Positions 1-11,904 of a stretch of DNA of 64,000 nucleotides are shown here, piece after piece. The notes below the pieces were generated by a model. The model was not told the origin of the DNA and did no database searches. It was given only the letters and a program-made list of their open reading frames with translations. This DNA comes from Kryptolebias marmoratus (Eukaryota; Chordata; Actinopteri; Cyprinodontiformes; Rivulidae), in assembly GCF_001649575.2 (NCBI RefSeq), contig NC_051446.1, positions 23,691,748 to 23,755,747 of the forward strand, written 5' to 3'. A program made the translations under genes and the position numbers. Positions within the stretch are counted from its first letter, which is position 1. The number at the start of each line of letters is the position of its first letter.

Positions 1-264
1 CCGGTGTTGGTCCGACAGGTGGAGGAGGCCGGCGTTGGTCCGACAGGTGGAGGAGGCCGGCGTTGGTCCGACAGGTGGAGGAGGCAGGCGTTGGTCCGAC
101 AGGTGGAGGAGGCCGGCGCTGGTCCGACAGGTGGAGGAGGCCGGCGCCTGTCTGACAGGTGGAGGAGGCCGGTGTTGGTCCGACAGGTGGAGGAGGCCGG
201 CGCCTGTCTGACAGGTGGAGGAGGCCGGTGTTGGTCCGACAGGTGGAGGAGGCCGGTGTTGGTC
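1..264. repeat. 28-bp minisatellite, about 9.4 copies, cut by the window edge
   Basis: Direct tandem copies of a unit of type ccggygttggtccgacaggt-ggaggagg, period 28, begin at base 1 and end near 264. Two units carry a shared variant (cgcctgtctgacag in place of cgttggtccgacag). The unit is not a multiple of three, so the open frame across it is not a protein repeat. Confidence 0.95.
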
Positions 265-946
265 TCAGCTGCTGGACGTTTGGGTCGGTTCCGCCCCGAC
301 ACCACCTATATTTACTATTTCCTGCCTCGTTGGCGTTCCTGTTTGGCTCTCGATGCGTCACACTTCAGCGCGATCGTAGAATATTGTTTTATTATTAGTT
401 TAAATTGTTTTAAGAATGAGAGACTCTGAAACGGAGCACCTTTTAGGACTTTCCTTTGATTCCTGTCAGCTTTCAAACCCTTTTTGTGTTCCACCTCTAA
501 CCCATCGCCCGGCAGTTACTTGAGCGTGACAGAGTGTTATCTGTTGCTGCGTCGACCCATATCCAGGCGTCTGCGTCAGACATCCTGAGAGCCAGAGTGT
601 GTGAGAAAACATCACGGTGAAGAGGCAGCCGAGGGAGACAGAGGCCACGTTATGTCGAAACAATAAGAGCTTTTCTTTGACGTGACAGCTGAGAGTCACT
701 GGAACTCTTCTGTATTTATTAGCTCTATAAACAAAGTGTTGAAGGCTAACACAAAAATTACCATAATTTACAAGAAAAGTCACCCAGAACATATCACAAC
801 TAAGTGGTTATATACAAATTTATTGGAATATAAATTCCTTTTTTAATTAGTTTCATGATAAATGGTCCATTTTTGTTCTTTAATACAGTTTTTCTACCAA
901 AACATCCGTGCAGAAAACCAGATGAGTTAGTCACAGGATATAATCA

Positions 947-951
<5 letters not shown>

Positions 952-980
<29 letters not shown>
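952..980. repeat. (TA)n microsatellite
   Basis: Uninterrupted alternating TA, about 14 units. Confidence 0.95.
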
Positions 981-985
<5 letters not shown>

Positions 986-3224
986 GGAAGAAGTTGTCTA
1001 CCTGGTTGTTGGGAGACTTAAAAAGAAGCAGCTGCAGTTTGAATGCAACGTGTCTGTCTGTTAGTTTTAAGTTTTATATAATTTTCAAATAGTAGTTTTA
1101 ATCTTGTTGAAATGCACATTAGGTTGTCATGCAGGAAATGTGCTACACAAATAAAACTTGATCTCGTTTCAATTTCCCAACGAGTAAAAAGGAGAAGAAT
1201 AAGCAGCAACGTACAATTTGTTAAGAATATCCTCGGAGTTTAGAGATTTTAGGCTCGTTCAGCTTTAAATCCTCACCTCCTCTGAGCTCGGCACGCTTGG
1301 CTGCTCACCTCATCAACACAAATGCGTTTGGATGGGATTCAATTTTATTATTTCTTCACAAATTAGGGATATCTTTTACTTTTAGAATTTACTGATGGCC
1401 ACTAGGACACCGTTTGCAGTTCAGATTGGATGACTCAGAGAACATCGTGACTTTGTAATTAATTATAAAAATTATGAAGGTGCATTATGTACAGATGGAA
1501 CAATAATAGTACGATTTCTGGATATTTAAGATTCCGTTCCTCCATTTCTGAGGCTTCATGTTAAAAAGATCATAATTGCAGCTAATTGATCCATTTCCTC
1601 CACAGTCAGGATGTTGTGATGGGATGGCGTGCGGTTTTAAGGAACTGAAATCCATTAAGGAGACTTTTTTAAAAAGATTTTTTTAATCGAATCAAAACCA
1701 GAGATGTTTTCACACGTTTGGGCTCAGAGTTTATTATTGGTGCCAGTCTGGACCAATCAGGGCGCCATTCAGTGATTTTTATCTGTGGAAAACCTGATTT
1801 ATGTGCTTCAGATGAGCTGCTTGTGTCGTCTTCACTCACCTGACAGACAATACAACCCAGACACTGAAACTGAATTAAATATTTTTAGGTTCCTTGGCTC
1901 GTAGTCTCATACCTGCTGGACTCAAACCAGGGATCATCGTGCTGCTCTTCTTTTGATTCAGCATTTGGAAAGAAAATGTCCATCCTACAAAGTGCAAACT
2001 GAGTTGAAAGTGCAAAAAAAAAAAAAAAAAGCCATTCATCTAAATTTCATGCTTTTTGTTATTAAGACATTTTAAATTCATGAACAGCTTCTTTCAGTTT
2101 GATTTCTGCAAGCAGTGGCGTGAAGCTTCATTAAACAAATGTAAGAATTTATATTTTAAATCAGTAAAATCAGCCAAGAAGCTGTTTGTTTGCTCCATTA
2201 TTGGTGTTAGGGCGCCCCTCAGTGTTCAGCAAAAGTACTGCATGTTCTGAAATAATAAACTGTATCATAAAAAACTGGGTTTTAAAACTAACCTGTGATC
2301 TGTTGTTACCCTGATCGCTACTCAGTGTCTCTTCAAGATAAATCATTGGACTCGTATTACATTTGATTAGTTTACTTTTGTGATTATTATCATTTTAAAA
2401 CAAAAAGCTGTACCGTGATTTGAGCGTCTGAAATGAATTCACCTGCAGGCGTCGTGTCCAGAACAGGTGAATAACTCGGGTTTTAAAAACACCTGAAGGA
2501 CAGAAAAGCAGCAGAAGTCAGATTCCTCATCTGGCCACTAGAGGGAGACAAACGCCACATTTTAAAAACTGAGCTTTAGTTCGTCAGGATGGAGGAAAAA
2601 GGTTCAAAAACATCTTTTTGTCAAAGTTAGTTTCCTTTAATCACAGAAGGAACATTAAATTAAATTTATTTATCCATCTTTAGTTTATTCATCTGCCCTG
2701 AATCTGTTGTATATTTATTTTTGTTTGTTTCATGGAAAATAAAGCAAAGTTTAATAGTGAAACCGATAAAATAAATGTTCTGATTTAATTTATTGATATT
2801 TTCAGGTTGTTGCTGAATATTTATTTTTTTTAATAATCATTCATTGCAGCAGTGCGACTTTATGAAAGTTGATCTTTTTTGTTTATTTTTCTACACATTC
2901 AGGAGTTTAAATCCTGTGGTTTTTACAGGAAAAACAAACGAATCAGTGAAAATATTGTAGGATTATTAATTTAATAAAGTGCATTTTTTTTGTTGCAAAC
3001 TTTTGGGACATCCGAACTTCCTGCTTTGTCTAATTTAATGTGTTAATTTTCCTGTTTGTAGTTTTATCCTTTTTGCTTTCAGCTCTTTAACTTGTTCGGC
3101 TGCCGTGACGTTTGGTTATTATAACTTTTATACTTTTTAAAATATTTAACTTCATTTAAAACATTTTTCTCTTTGATTCCTTCTTTGTTCTAACAACCTC
3201 TGCTTTTGTCTTCTTCTGTATCTT

Positions 3225-3410
3225 TTACCTTTTAGCTGCAGTTTTGCTAATTTTAGCTTTCGGCTACTGTTGGATAAACTCTAGCATTCAGCTGTGGTTT
3301 TGCTCATTTTAGCTTTTAGTGACAGTTTTGTTAAATTCAGCTTGTTTTAACTTTTCCAGCTGAGTTTCAGCGCTCAGCGTTTAGCAGAAAATGCTAATTT
3401 TCTCAGGTTT
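3225..3410. repeat. TTTTAGC-type degenerate repeat
   Basis: Short copies of ttttgctaattttagctttt, the same family that forms the large arrays near 22 kb and 52 kb. Confidence 0.6.
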
Positions 3411-4477
3411 ATTTATTTTAATTGGGATTATTGTTTGGGCAGATTGTTTAATTTCACTTTAAACTAAACTTTTGACAAAATAATTAAAAGGTTTTATAGT
3501 TACTGAACACAAATCTACGTTTAGTTTGTTCAGCTCGTTTTTCTGATGATTTCCTTTTTTAAAACAACGACGCAAAGTTTGACCAAGACAAACCGAAAGG
3601 AAAAGATCTCCACACCCGGAGGCCGACGAAGGGATCTGAGGAAGAGGAGGAAACTTTTCATTATCTTCATCTCTTCTGTTGGGATCCGTTTAGCCGTCTG
3701 ATCCAGAAATCAGCTGCTGTTAATCCCAGGTTCAGGCCAGGCAGGACGCCTTTAAGACTCATTCAGAAGCTCCTCTTCCAGATGAAGATAATGAGGGATT
3801 AATCCGATAAATCCTCCCTGAAACCGCCGGCTGACAGAGAGACTGGGTTTGGTTCCTGATGGCCTCGGGCGTCAGGCTGGGCTGAAAGTTTCCACTCAGG
3901 AGTGTTTTTCTTTAAAACGTGACTTCATTTAAACACTCAGAGATCTGTGAGCGAACTCCATCCTGATGAAGACTCTTTGAAGAAATGATTCAAGTCCTAG
4001 CAGTCGCCCGCCATCTTTCACGCCACGGTTTTTAAACTAAGATCCTCTCACGCTGCAGCCGTCTTTGTCAATCTTTGAAAATCAGATTCCTGACGATCCT
4101 CGATCCTGATTCTTTCAGGAGGCGATGTGAGCTGTGACCTTTCAGTTTGGACGCCACGGTTAACGGAGTGGCACGTCGTGTGCTGGGCTGAGGGGGCGGA
4201 GCCAGAGGAAGGCCGGCGCAGCGCGTCACAGACGGGGCGCTCTGTTACGTCTGCACCATGAATCATGTTGGTCGAGCGCCGCCCTCTGAGCCGCCCGCTC
4301 ATTTCTTTATTAAAGTTGAGCCTCATTTTCCATCGCCGCCGCACACACTTCCTGCGGATTCTTCTTCGTTGGTGTTCAGCGGCGGCTTCTTCTGGTCAGC
4401 AGAAGAAGAACAACATCGGATTGTTAGTCCCAACTCCAGTCGATTCTCAAGACTGGAATTGCTCAGAGAACATGTTG

Positions 4478-4562
4478 TGAATGACTCTCTACTACCACAC
4501 CAGCTTTTAGCTCAGTTAGCTGTGGCGGCCATCTTGAATCGGTGTGACTCCAATGATTTCAG
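4478..4562 (+). repeat. Family A dispersed repeat, partial copy
   Basis: Contains ctctactaccacaccagctt and gctgtggcggccatcttgaa. A cgcccgccatctttcacgcc fragment of the same family lies upstream near 4004. Confidence 0.7.
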
Positions 4563-4749
4563 ATGTTTGTTGGTGCTTTAATGTGGGTCAGAACTCCTTC
4601 TAGAGCCAAAAGCTGTTTTATTAAATCAGCCAATCAGAAGCCTCCTCTGCCGTCATGTGATCCGATCATGTTTTCCAGCTTCATCCTGCATCCTGATGTT
4701 TTTATTATTCATCAGCTGCAGTCTGTAGACATGAGATCATACCAGCACT

Positions 4750-4758
4750 CCACACACA

Positions 4759-4799
<41 letters not shown>
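4750..4799. repeat. (CA)n microsatellite
   Basis: CA run with one CT interruption near 4759, followed by a short (ACA)n tail. Confidence 0.95.
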
Positions 4800-4801
<2 letters not shown>

Positions 4802-6049
4802 CAACAACAACAACAAATACCAATGTGCACAAATCCATTAATAATAATTCCTATTCTTTAAATTTGAAGCCATTTTTGGTTTCCTTTAAAAAGTCACCTC
4901 ATGAAAAACAGAATTTTTTTCTTTTTTATAAATAATTTAATTCTGAATCCTAATGATTTATGGAAAGTAGCTAATTACTTTTGAGAGGCATTTTTAAAAT
5001 AAATATTTGATCAGATCAGTGTTTTTATGAATTATACATTTCAATAAATGATTCATTGATACACAAAACATTTCTTTTTTAATAATTTCTCACATTTAAG
5101 AGAAAATATTTGGTGTTTTCTGATCATTTGGCCTCATGTATCATGAGTGTGAGGCGATAATGTAATTACCTGCTTGTTTGTGTGTTTGTTAGCAAAATAT
5201 CTCCTGAGTTGCAGAAAGAAACACTGATTTTACTGCAGAAAGTCACACTCTGGGGGCAAACAAATCACACAAGAGCTTTGAAACTTTCTCATGTAAAGCA
5301 GTTGGCGAAATGCAGAAAATCTTTTCTCTTTTAAACCGTAACAGAGAGCCTTAAACTGAAGCAGTTTTCTGATGTTTCAGGGCTGTTTGTTCAACTTACA
5401 TGTTTACTTTCTGCTCACACCTGACGACATCCAGGCAGATTAAATGTTTTGCACGGAGCCGAGCGTTTGGAGAGGCTCTCTTCTGTGGAGTTTTGAAGAT
5501 TTAAAATGAAATCTTCTGGAGAATTACGTTAATAGAAGATTCTTTTTCTGGTTTTCCTGTTATTGTTAGCCTCATCCACGAAGCCAGGTTTGAACCCATT
5601 TCCAGGAAAACCAGTCAAATCAAACCTGCTCTGATGACCCTAAAGGTTCCTGTTTGCACCAGCGGATGGATTCGTATCAGAAGTGGGTCATCTGCAGCCG
5701 AACATTTGAGATCGGTTGATAGTTTCACTTCACATTAGTAGGTTTCATTTTTAAAGCAGCGTTTGCCAACTGCTGCTGAATTTCTGGTCCAGAATTTGCC
5801 AAGAATGTGAAAATTGTCTTTTTCTTTTGTCTGAACTTGTCCAGTCTCTACTACAAGTCGATGTGCTTGACTGATCTGATTGGTTGTTGGACATTTTAAA
5901 TGTGTTTTTAAGCTAGCCAAGTGTGATGGAGGTGTATTTGGTGTGGGGTCTGAGGGGGGTGAGGCAATAAGTTTCATAACAGGAGCATCATGGCTGCACA
6001 CGCAGTGCCTGCTGAGAAACAGCCGACCCCCTCCCTGCGTGAAGACTCA

Positions 6050-6783
6050 TCCTTCTTCTTTCCTCTCTTTATCTCTGAGCCGTAGCCAGCTGGTACGAAG
6101 CAGAGGTATTCATCCAACCCGACGCCCTCCTTTTTCTCCCCCTGCTGTCCCAGCTGCTCTTCTACCTCTCTCTGCCCCCTCCTTCCTCCTCTTATCTCCA
6201 CCTTCTGTCATTTCCCTGCCGTTCACGTGTCCCGGCGAGACGTCTCGGACCGAGCGGGAGCATCTGTGTCTGCACGGAGGATGGCTCAGGTGCAGGTGGC
6301 CGACTCGGGGGCAGGACGAGGCTTTTTACCCACAAAACGGAGCTCCTTGCTGGGCTGGGGGCTGGAGCTTGAGCCCCTTCTTGGATCTGGAGCTGGATTA
6401 GTGCACCTGTAACTATTTTTATACATAATTCTACAACCAGAGGACCGTTTGAACTGTTCAAAGAAGCTTCCTTTTTTGTATTTGCTGAAATAATTTTTCA
6501 CTTTGAGCTCTGTGCAGTGGAAGAAGCGTGTCGTGTCTCTGTCCTGCCCCAGACTGGATCATAGCATCTGCACAGCGTGGATAGCTGCAGAGGAAGAAAA
6601 GGAGCTTAACAAAGACAGAGGCAGTCTCCTCCTCACACACCTGTAACACCCTGTGAGGAAGAGGAGGAACAAAACCAGGAGCTGAGAAGAAAAAAAAAAA
6701 AGGTTAAAGAGGACACTTTGGGTCGGCTCTCCGTCTCGCCTCTCCTGCTTCCCACCTGTGTGGACTAATTGGGCCGGAGCAGC
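6050..6783 (+). promoter_or_regulatory. ank3: Probable ank3 exon 1a promoter and 5' leader
   Basis: This stretch directly upstream of the exon 1a ATG is richer in G+C than its surroundings, contains a CACGTG E-box near 6225 and a short CpG-dense patch (6220-6260), and is otherwise alternating C/T- and G/A-rich. No TATA box is evident. Its role is inferred from position only; open frames across it look like chance. Confidence 0.35.
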
Positions 6784-6906
6784 ATGGCGCACGCCGCCTC
6801 GCAGCTGAAGAAAAAGGCGGATGAGAATATCGCCGCAGAGGAGGAGAAGGAGAAGGAGAAGGAGAAAAAGAGGGCGAGGAAGCGATCGCGGGAGGTGAAG
6901 AAAAAG
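6784..6906 (+). CDS. ank3: ank3 exon 1a, N-terminal extension (41 aa)
   Basis: The exon opens with ATG GCG CAC GCC GCC ([10 protein letters not shown]), the recognised ankyrin-G N-terminus. It runs through an acidic stretch of Glu-Lys pairs written as GAG/AAG repeats and ends in a basic [10 protein letters not shown] tail at donor gtagag. The exon is 123 bases and ends in phase 0, matching exon 2 ([10 protein letters not shown]). The start is the first in-frame ATG after a long purine/pyrimidine-rich leader. The sequence context (agcATGG) is a good initiation context. The 5' end of the transcript cannot be fixed. Confidence 0.93.
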
Positions 6907-7202
6907 GTAGAGAAAGGAGGACGAGTCGGGCTGGGAGAGATCAGGAGCTTCTCTTTTGTCACGATTCAGCCTCACAGATAATCATCCAGGCACAACACAC
7001 ACACTGAGATGAAGGGGGGGTCCCAGTGGGACGACTGAGGGGGTGGACGGGTGTTTGAGAAAGACAGAAAGATGGATGAGCAGCGAGCACGCTCAGGGAG
7101 CGAGAGAAAAATGAAGAATCAGCTGCAGAGGACAGGCGGGTTCAGCGCGTGTGCAGGGAAACAATCAGCTGAAATACCACGATGTTAAGAATTTAACAAA
7201 AG

Positions 7203-7290
<88 letters not shown>

Positions 7291-10200
7291 CTGCACACAA
7301 GCTTTCACACCTTAGAGGGTTTTATTTTCTAAGACATTATCCCTCATTTCCCCCCGTTTATTGCTGCTTTGTGGGTTTTTCTGAACATCATGTTGACTTT
7401 CGTGTCTCCAATGTCTTCGGTTTCGTTTTGATGCAGTGAATTTTTCTGGGCAAAAAAAAAAAGAAAAAGGTGCATTTGAGCAAAACGCGTCAGCAATCAC
7501 GCCCTGCGGTTAGGTGTTGGCTGTTTGCGTGCGTTCGTGCACGGATGTCTTTGTGCAAAGTTTAGACTTGATCTTTGGCGCCGATCAATAAGTCTGACTT
7601 TACAAGAATAACGGTTCTGTTTGGCAGTTTGAAGAGCTTTAACTTGTTTTATTTATTGTGCTACAGTTGTGTCAGGGCTTACAGTGTGTGTGTGTGTGTG
7701 TGTGTGTGTGTTCGCGATGTGGGCGACCGGCCCGAGGCCTTGATTACCCTCAGGTCGGCCACCTGTTCTGACGAGTCGATACTCTGACCTCATCAGGATC
7801 AAGGTTAAAACGGAGCGAGCGCAGGAAGTCAGATTTATCAGAAGGCTTTCGTTTTATTTAACCGTCTTAATTATTATAAGTTTTATGGCGTGGTTTAGAA
7901 AGCGAGTGGCTCTGCAAATTCTGGGTCATGATTCTGGGTCAACTGTAAAAGGCTTCTGCAGGTTCAAGCTTTCATCACAATTCAGGATGTCAGTCCCAAA
8001 TTGTTATTGTTACATTTAATTATTATGTATCCAACTCCAAATAGATGAGTTATTCTCTAACTGGCATGCTCAGAACTTCATATTGTTACTTTTGCATTCT
8101 GTTTTTTTGTTTTTATCCTTTGTAAGAGGGTAGAATTAATCTGAAATGGTGCCTGAAGCGCATCATTTTCAGCCACACCTGATTCTCTGACACCATCTTT
8201 TCCAACGTCTCCTTCGGTTTAGGCCTCACCTGTACGTGGGGATTGTTACGGGACTGAGAGGGTTTGCAGAACCGTGATGTTTGTGTGTGACGGCTCATGG
8301 GTGGAGCTCGGTGCTGAAAGGTGCAATGCAGATCTCAGCAGTTAGGCCTAACCTGTCGCCAACTTCCTGTGTTGATGGTGGAGCTCGTACGAACATGTCT
8401 GACCGTCACAGGTGCGTCTGCAGCAGAGAACCCCGGTTTACGACCAGCGTTCTGCACAGAAGTGACTCATGATCAGTTTATGTCTGTTAGATAAAAACAG
8501 CATTTTTCAGCTCAGAATTGACATAAAATATCGAGGCGTTCAGAGCGTTCAGCGTCCCGTCTTTCCCTCGGTGTCGGCTTCAGTCGCCTGCAGCCTCGGG
8601 GAGGATTTCTGTCGCCTCTGTGTTTAAAAACAAAAACAGGTTGTTCTAAACTCAAGTTTCATCTATTAATAAAGAAATGATCGGGTCAAATCTCTGCTCT
8701 CTCTCAAATCTTAGGCTTTGTTGGTTTTCCAGTCTCTCAGAAATATAAAAGCTCCAATCTAATTAGTTTGTTGATTTCGATAAAACTTAAAAACTAGTTT
8801 TTAAGTCTAAACAAAAAGAAGCTGCATGTTTGTTTTTTTTAATGAGGCAATGAGCATCCAAAGGGCATGAAGGTGACCAGAAATGGAGCCATTTATTTGA
8901 ACCCGTGCAAGTTTAGATTAACGTTTTCACATTCGAGACAACAGGTGAGGAACATGTTGTTAGTTTCTGTGACGTCAGCGCTTCGTTTGTTTGTAGAGTA
9001 GCGGTGTGGTGGGGGGTATCAGCTAACCTTGGCTCAGTCGAGGGAAATCTATACCGCTGTCTGCTCTGGGCCACTTCTTGGCACCAGGGTGCAAAAAATA
9101 TCCTCTGGCTGCTCGGATCATTTCTCCTCAATTACGTTCGCCTTTCTTTACATAGCCTCACCTTCTGTCTGAAACTGTCCCTCCGTCCCGCTCAGACGTT
9201 GTTGTTTTTAAATTACACGCTACCATTAATCTCACTTTGTTTCCCAAAGGACTGAAAGTAGAATAATCTGAGTTATTTACACACGCAGCTGCAGACATCT
9301 CTGAAATAGATACTTTAATGGTTTTTACTAAATGTTTCTTATTCTGGCTGATTCATGGTTTATGCTCCTACTCTTACAGAAAACCCACATGAGCTTTACG
9401 TGTGAAAATCATATGTTTTTACACATGAAAACAATACGAATTAACGTGACGTGAAACACATGTGTAACCATGATTTTCTGCGAGAAGCTCCTGATTTTTG
9501 TTTCATATTCACCTGGGAAACACGAGCAAAAGCACGTCTTTTTCCAAAATTTTACATTTTCACATGTGATTTCCATGTAAAGTGAATGTTTTTGGTTTTT
9601 TTTTGTATTGAGCTAAACATGGTTTTGAAAGCAAAACAAAACTCATGAGCATCACATGTGGAAAATCACATGTGGGCACGTTTCTGCACATGTGAACTCG
9701 TTAAAAATATAGTAGAATCTTTTGCTTTACGAGTAATTATTACAGAGTTTTATAGATTTAGTGTCTTTTTTTGTATTTTTATGTATTTTATCTTTGTGAT
9801 AGATTAGCATTTTTACACTAAACTCCTGTTTGTGAATAAAACATGGGAGACAAGTTCTTAAAGTAAATTTCTGTTTTAGGTTTTAGCTTGTTAGCATGCT
9901 GGCTAGGACTAGCTAGAACAGCTAGCAAAACTCTGTTTTTAATAAATCAATGATTTGACGTTTAAGCAAATATTATAATTGTAGTTTCTATGACTGGCAC
10001 AAAAAAAGAACAACATAGCTTCATTTTGCAACTTCGAGTGTAGCTGAACCCAAACTGCAGTTAGCTTAGCTTAGCTCGAGCTATCAAGTAGTCCCTATTT
10101 CTGCTAGGCTACAGTGTGTTTTTGAAACATGGGAAGCTCTGAAATTTATTTCACTCCCAGTTTTTTATTTTAAATTGCTCTAACAAGGCTTTATCCAAGC

Positions 10201-11870
10201 AGCCAATCCTGTGAACAGGATGTTTACATTTGTTGCAGGAAGCTGGAAAACATGAGCAGCTGCCATTAAAGCTAATAGCTTCGTGCTCCAGACAAAAAAA
10301 CCCAAAGCTACCCGATGCTTTTAGGCTGCCCGGCATAAACAGGCTGTGTCATTTGCAGCAACATGGTCGGTCATGCTTTTCAGATATTACAGGAGATTGG
10401 CAGAGGCATCAGTTTTTATTTTCAGACAAATTCACACAGAAAATTGGCAAAATCACACAAACTGAATAAAATCTGCTAAATTCTCTTGTTTTTACATAAG
10501 GAAATATTTGTTTGCACTGTTCAGTAATTTGGAAAATACTACTTTTGCTGCCGCCCACTCCTAGTTCACCCCTTTAATAAACAAAACTCCTAATTTGTTT
10601 GTGATCATGACTGACTGCAATTAGGCTAAAACAGACTCTGACAAGGCCACATTTTCACATCATAGCAAATATTTGAGAAAATCCTGTGTTTAAATGCTCC
10701 GCTGTATGCATCAGACTAGCAGAAATGTTGTATTTTCACAATGATTTATCTGTTTGAGTTGAAAGATGTCCTGTCCTGGAGGGTCTCTGGATGATCAGCT
10801 GAGTCAGCATCTCCACGGCTGTTTTACTGTTTTTAGTTTTTTCCTTACGTCTTTTGAAATCAAACTACTCCTGCATACTTTATGCCATTTTAACCATTCA
10901 TATACCAAAATGTTCAGCTCAATTACCATTACTGTGCCATGACTTTTGGTGTTTCTACCTTTTAAATATTTTGAAATATTTAACTTAAAATCACAGAAAT
11001 ACATTCAGATCTCTTCAATTCTTAAATAAAAAAATTGTTCCTTTTGAAATTTGCTTTATTTTACTCTTATTTTGCTACTTTTAATAACCTTTCTGTTACT
11101 TTGAGCTTTTAGCTACTGTTTTCTTGGTTTTAGTTACTGTTTTATTAATTTTAGCTACAGCTTTAGCTTTTGTACCAGTTTTGATATTTGTAGCTAAAGT
11201 TTTGCTAATATTAGCATCTGGTTTTAGCTTTAGCATCCATTTTGCTGCTTTTAGCTACTGTTTTGCTAATTTCTCTCTAGAGCTTTGCTAATATTAGCAA
11301 CTGGTTTGCTCATCTTTGCATGTTTTGCTACTTTTAGCTACTCATCTGCTCATTTTCGCCTCTTTTCTGCTTGTTTTCTGTTGTTTTTAACTCCAACGAG
11401 TCAGTTTTAGCAGCTTCACCTAATTGAAGCAAAGTTATTTAGCATTTTCACAGAAAATGTGAATCTCTGGTTTTTGTTTAAACATGAATACTTATCAGCC
11501 GTGCAGCTGGTTTTTGCTTCTGTTTAATTTCATTATGTGGCTGAAAATCGAGCCACAAATGAAGCTAAGCGCAGACCTGCTACGAATCAGCTGAAACGTT
11601 GTGATCTTCCTGCTGCGGAGTGAGTTTTATCTCCTTCCTGAGGTGCCGTTAACTCCGGAGTGAGAGGAGACGTGTAGAAGGGGTGGGATGTGGGTCATGG
11701 GGGGGGAGGAGGTGGTAATGATGCTCCTTCTGAGGGTTTATTTTTGGGACGGACTCTTCATCGTCGACTCTCCTCCCCTTCATGGGTGTCTATCGACGCC
11801 TCCCTCCCTTCAGGCTGTCAACTGGCAGAAGGCTGTATTGTTCTGCCTCTGGGACTCTGGGGGGGTTGGA

Positions 11871-11904
<34 letters not shown>

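Larger units (their letters stand above)
265..6049. other. Upstream DNA without a supported gene
   Basis: Mostly A+T-rich sequence with the simple and dispersed repeats listed separately, and homopolymer runs (poly-A near 2015). The only open frames are short, lack domains and follow low-complexity composition. No RNA gene was recognised. Confidence 0.6.

Noticed and set aside
4..429. 141-codon open frame with repeated VRQVEEAG-like peptides
   Set aside because: It is a translation of the 28-bp minisatellite. The unit is not a multiple of three and the other frames are equally open; there is no start context or splice support.
5880..6401. 173-codon open frame upstream of exon 1a
   Set aside because: C/T-rich composition explains the open frame; no recognised peptide, and it falls in the probable promoter/leader.
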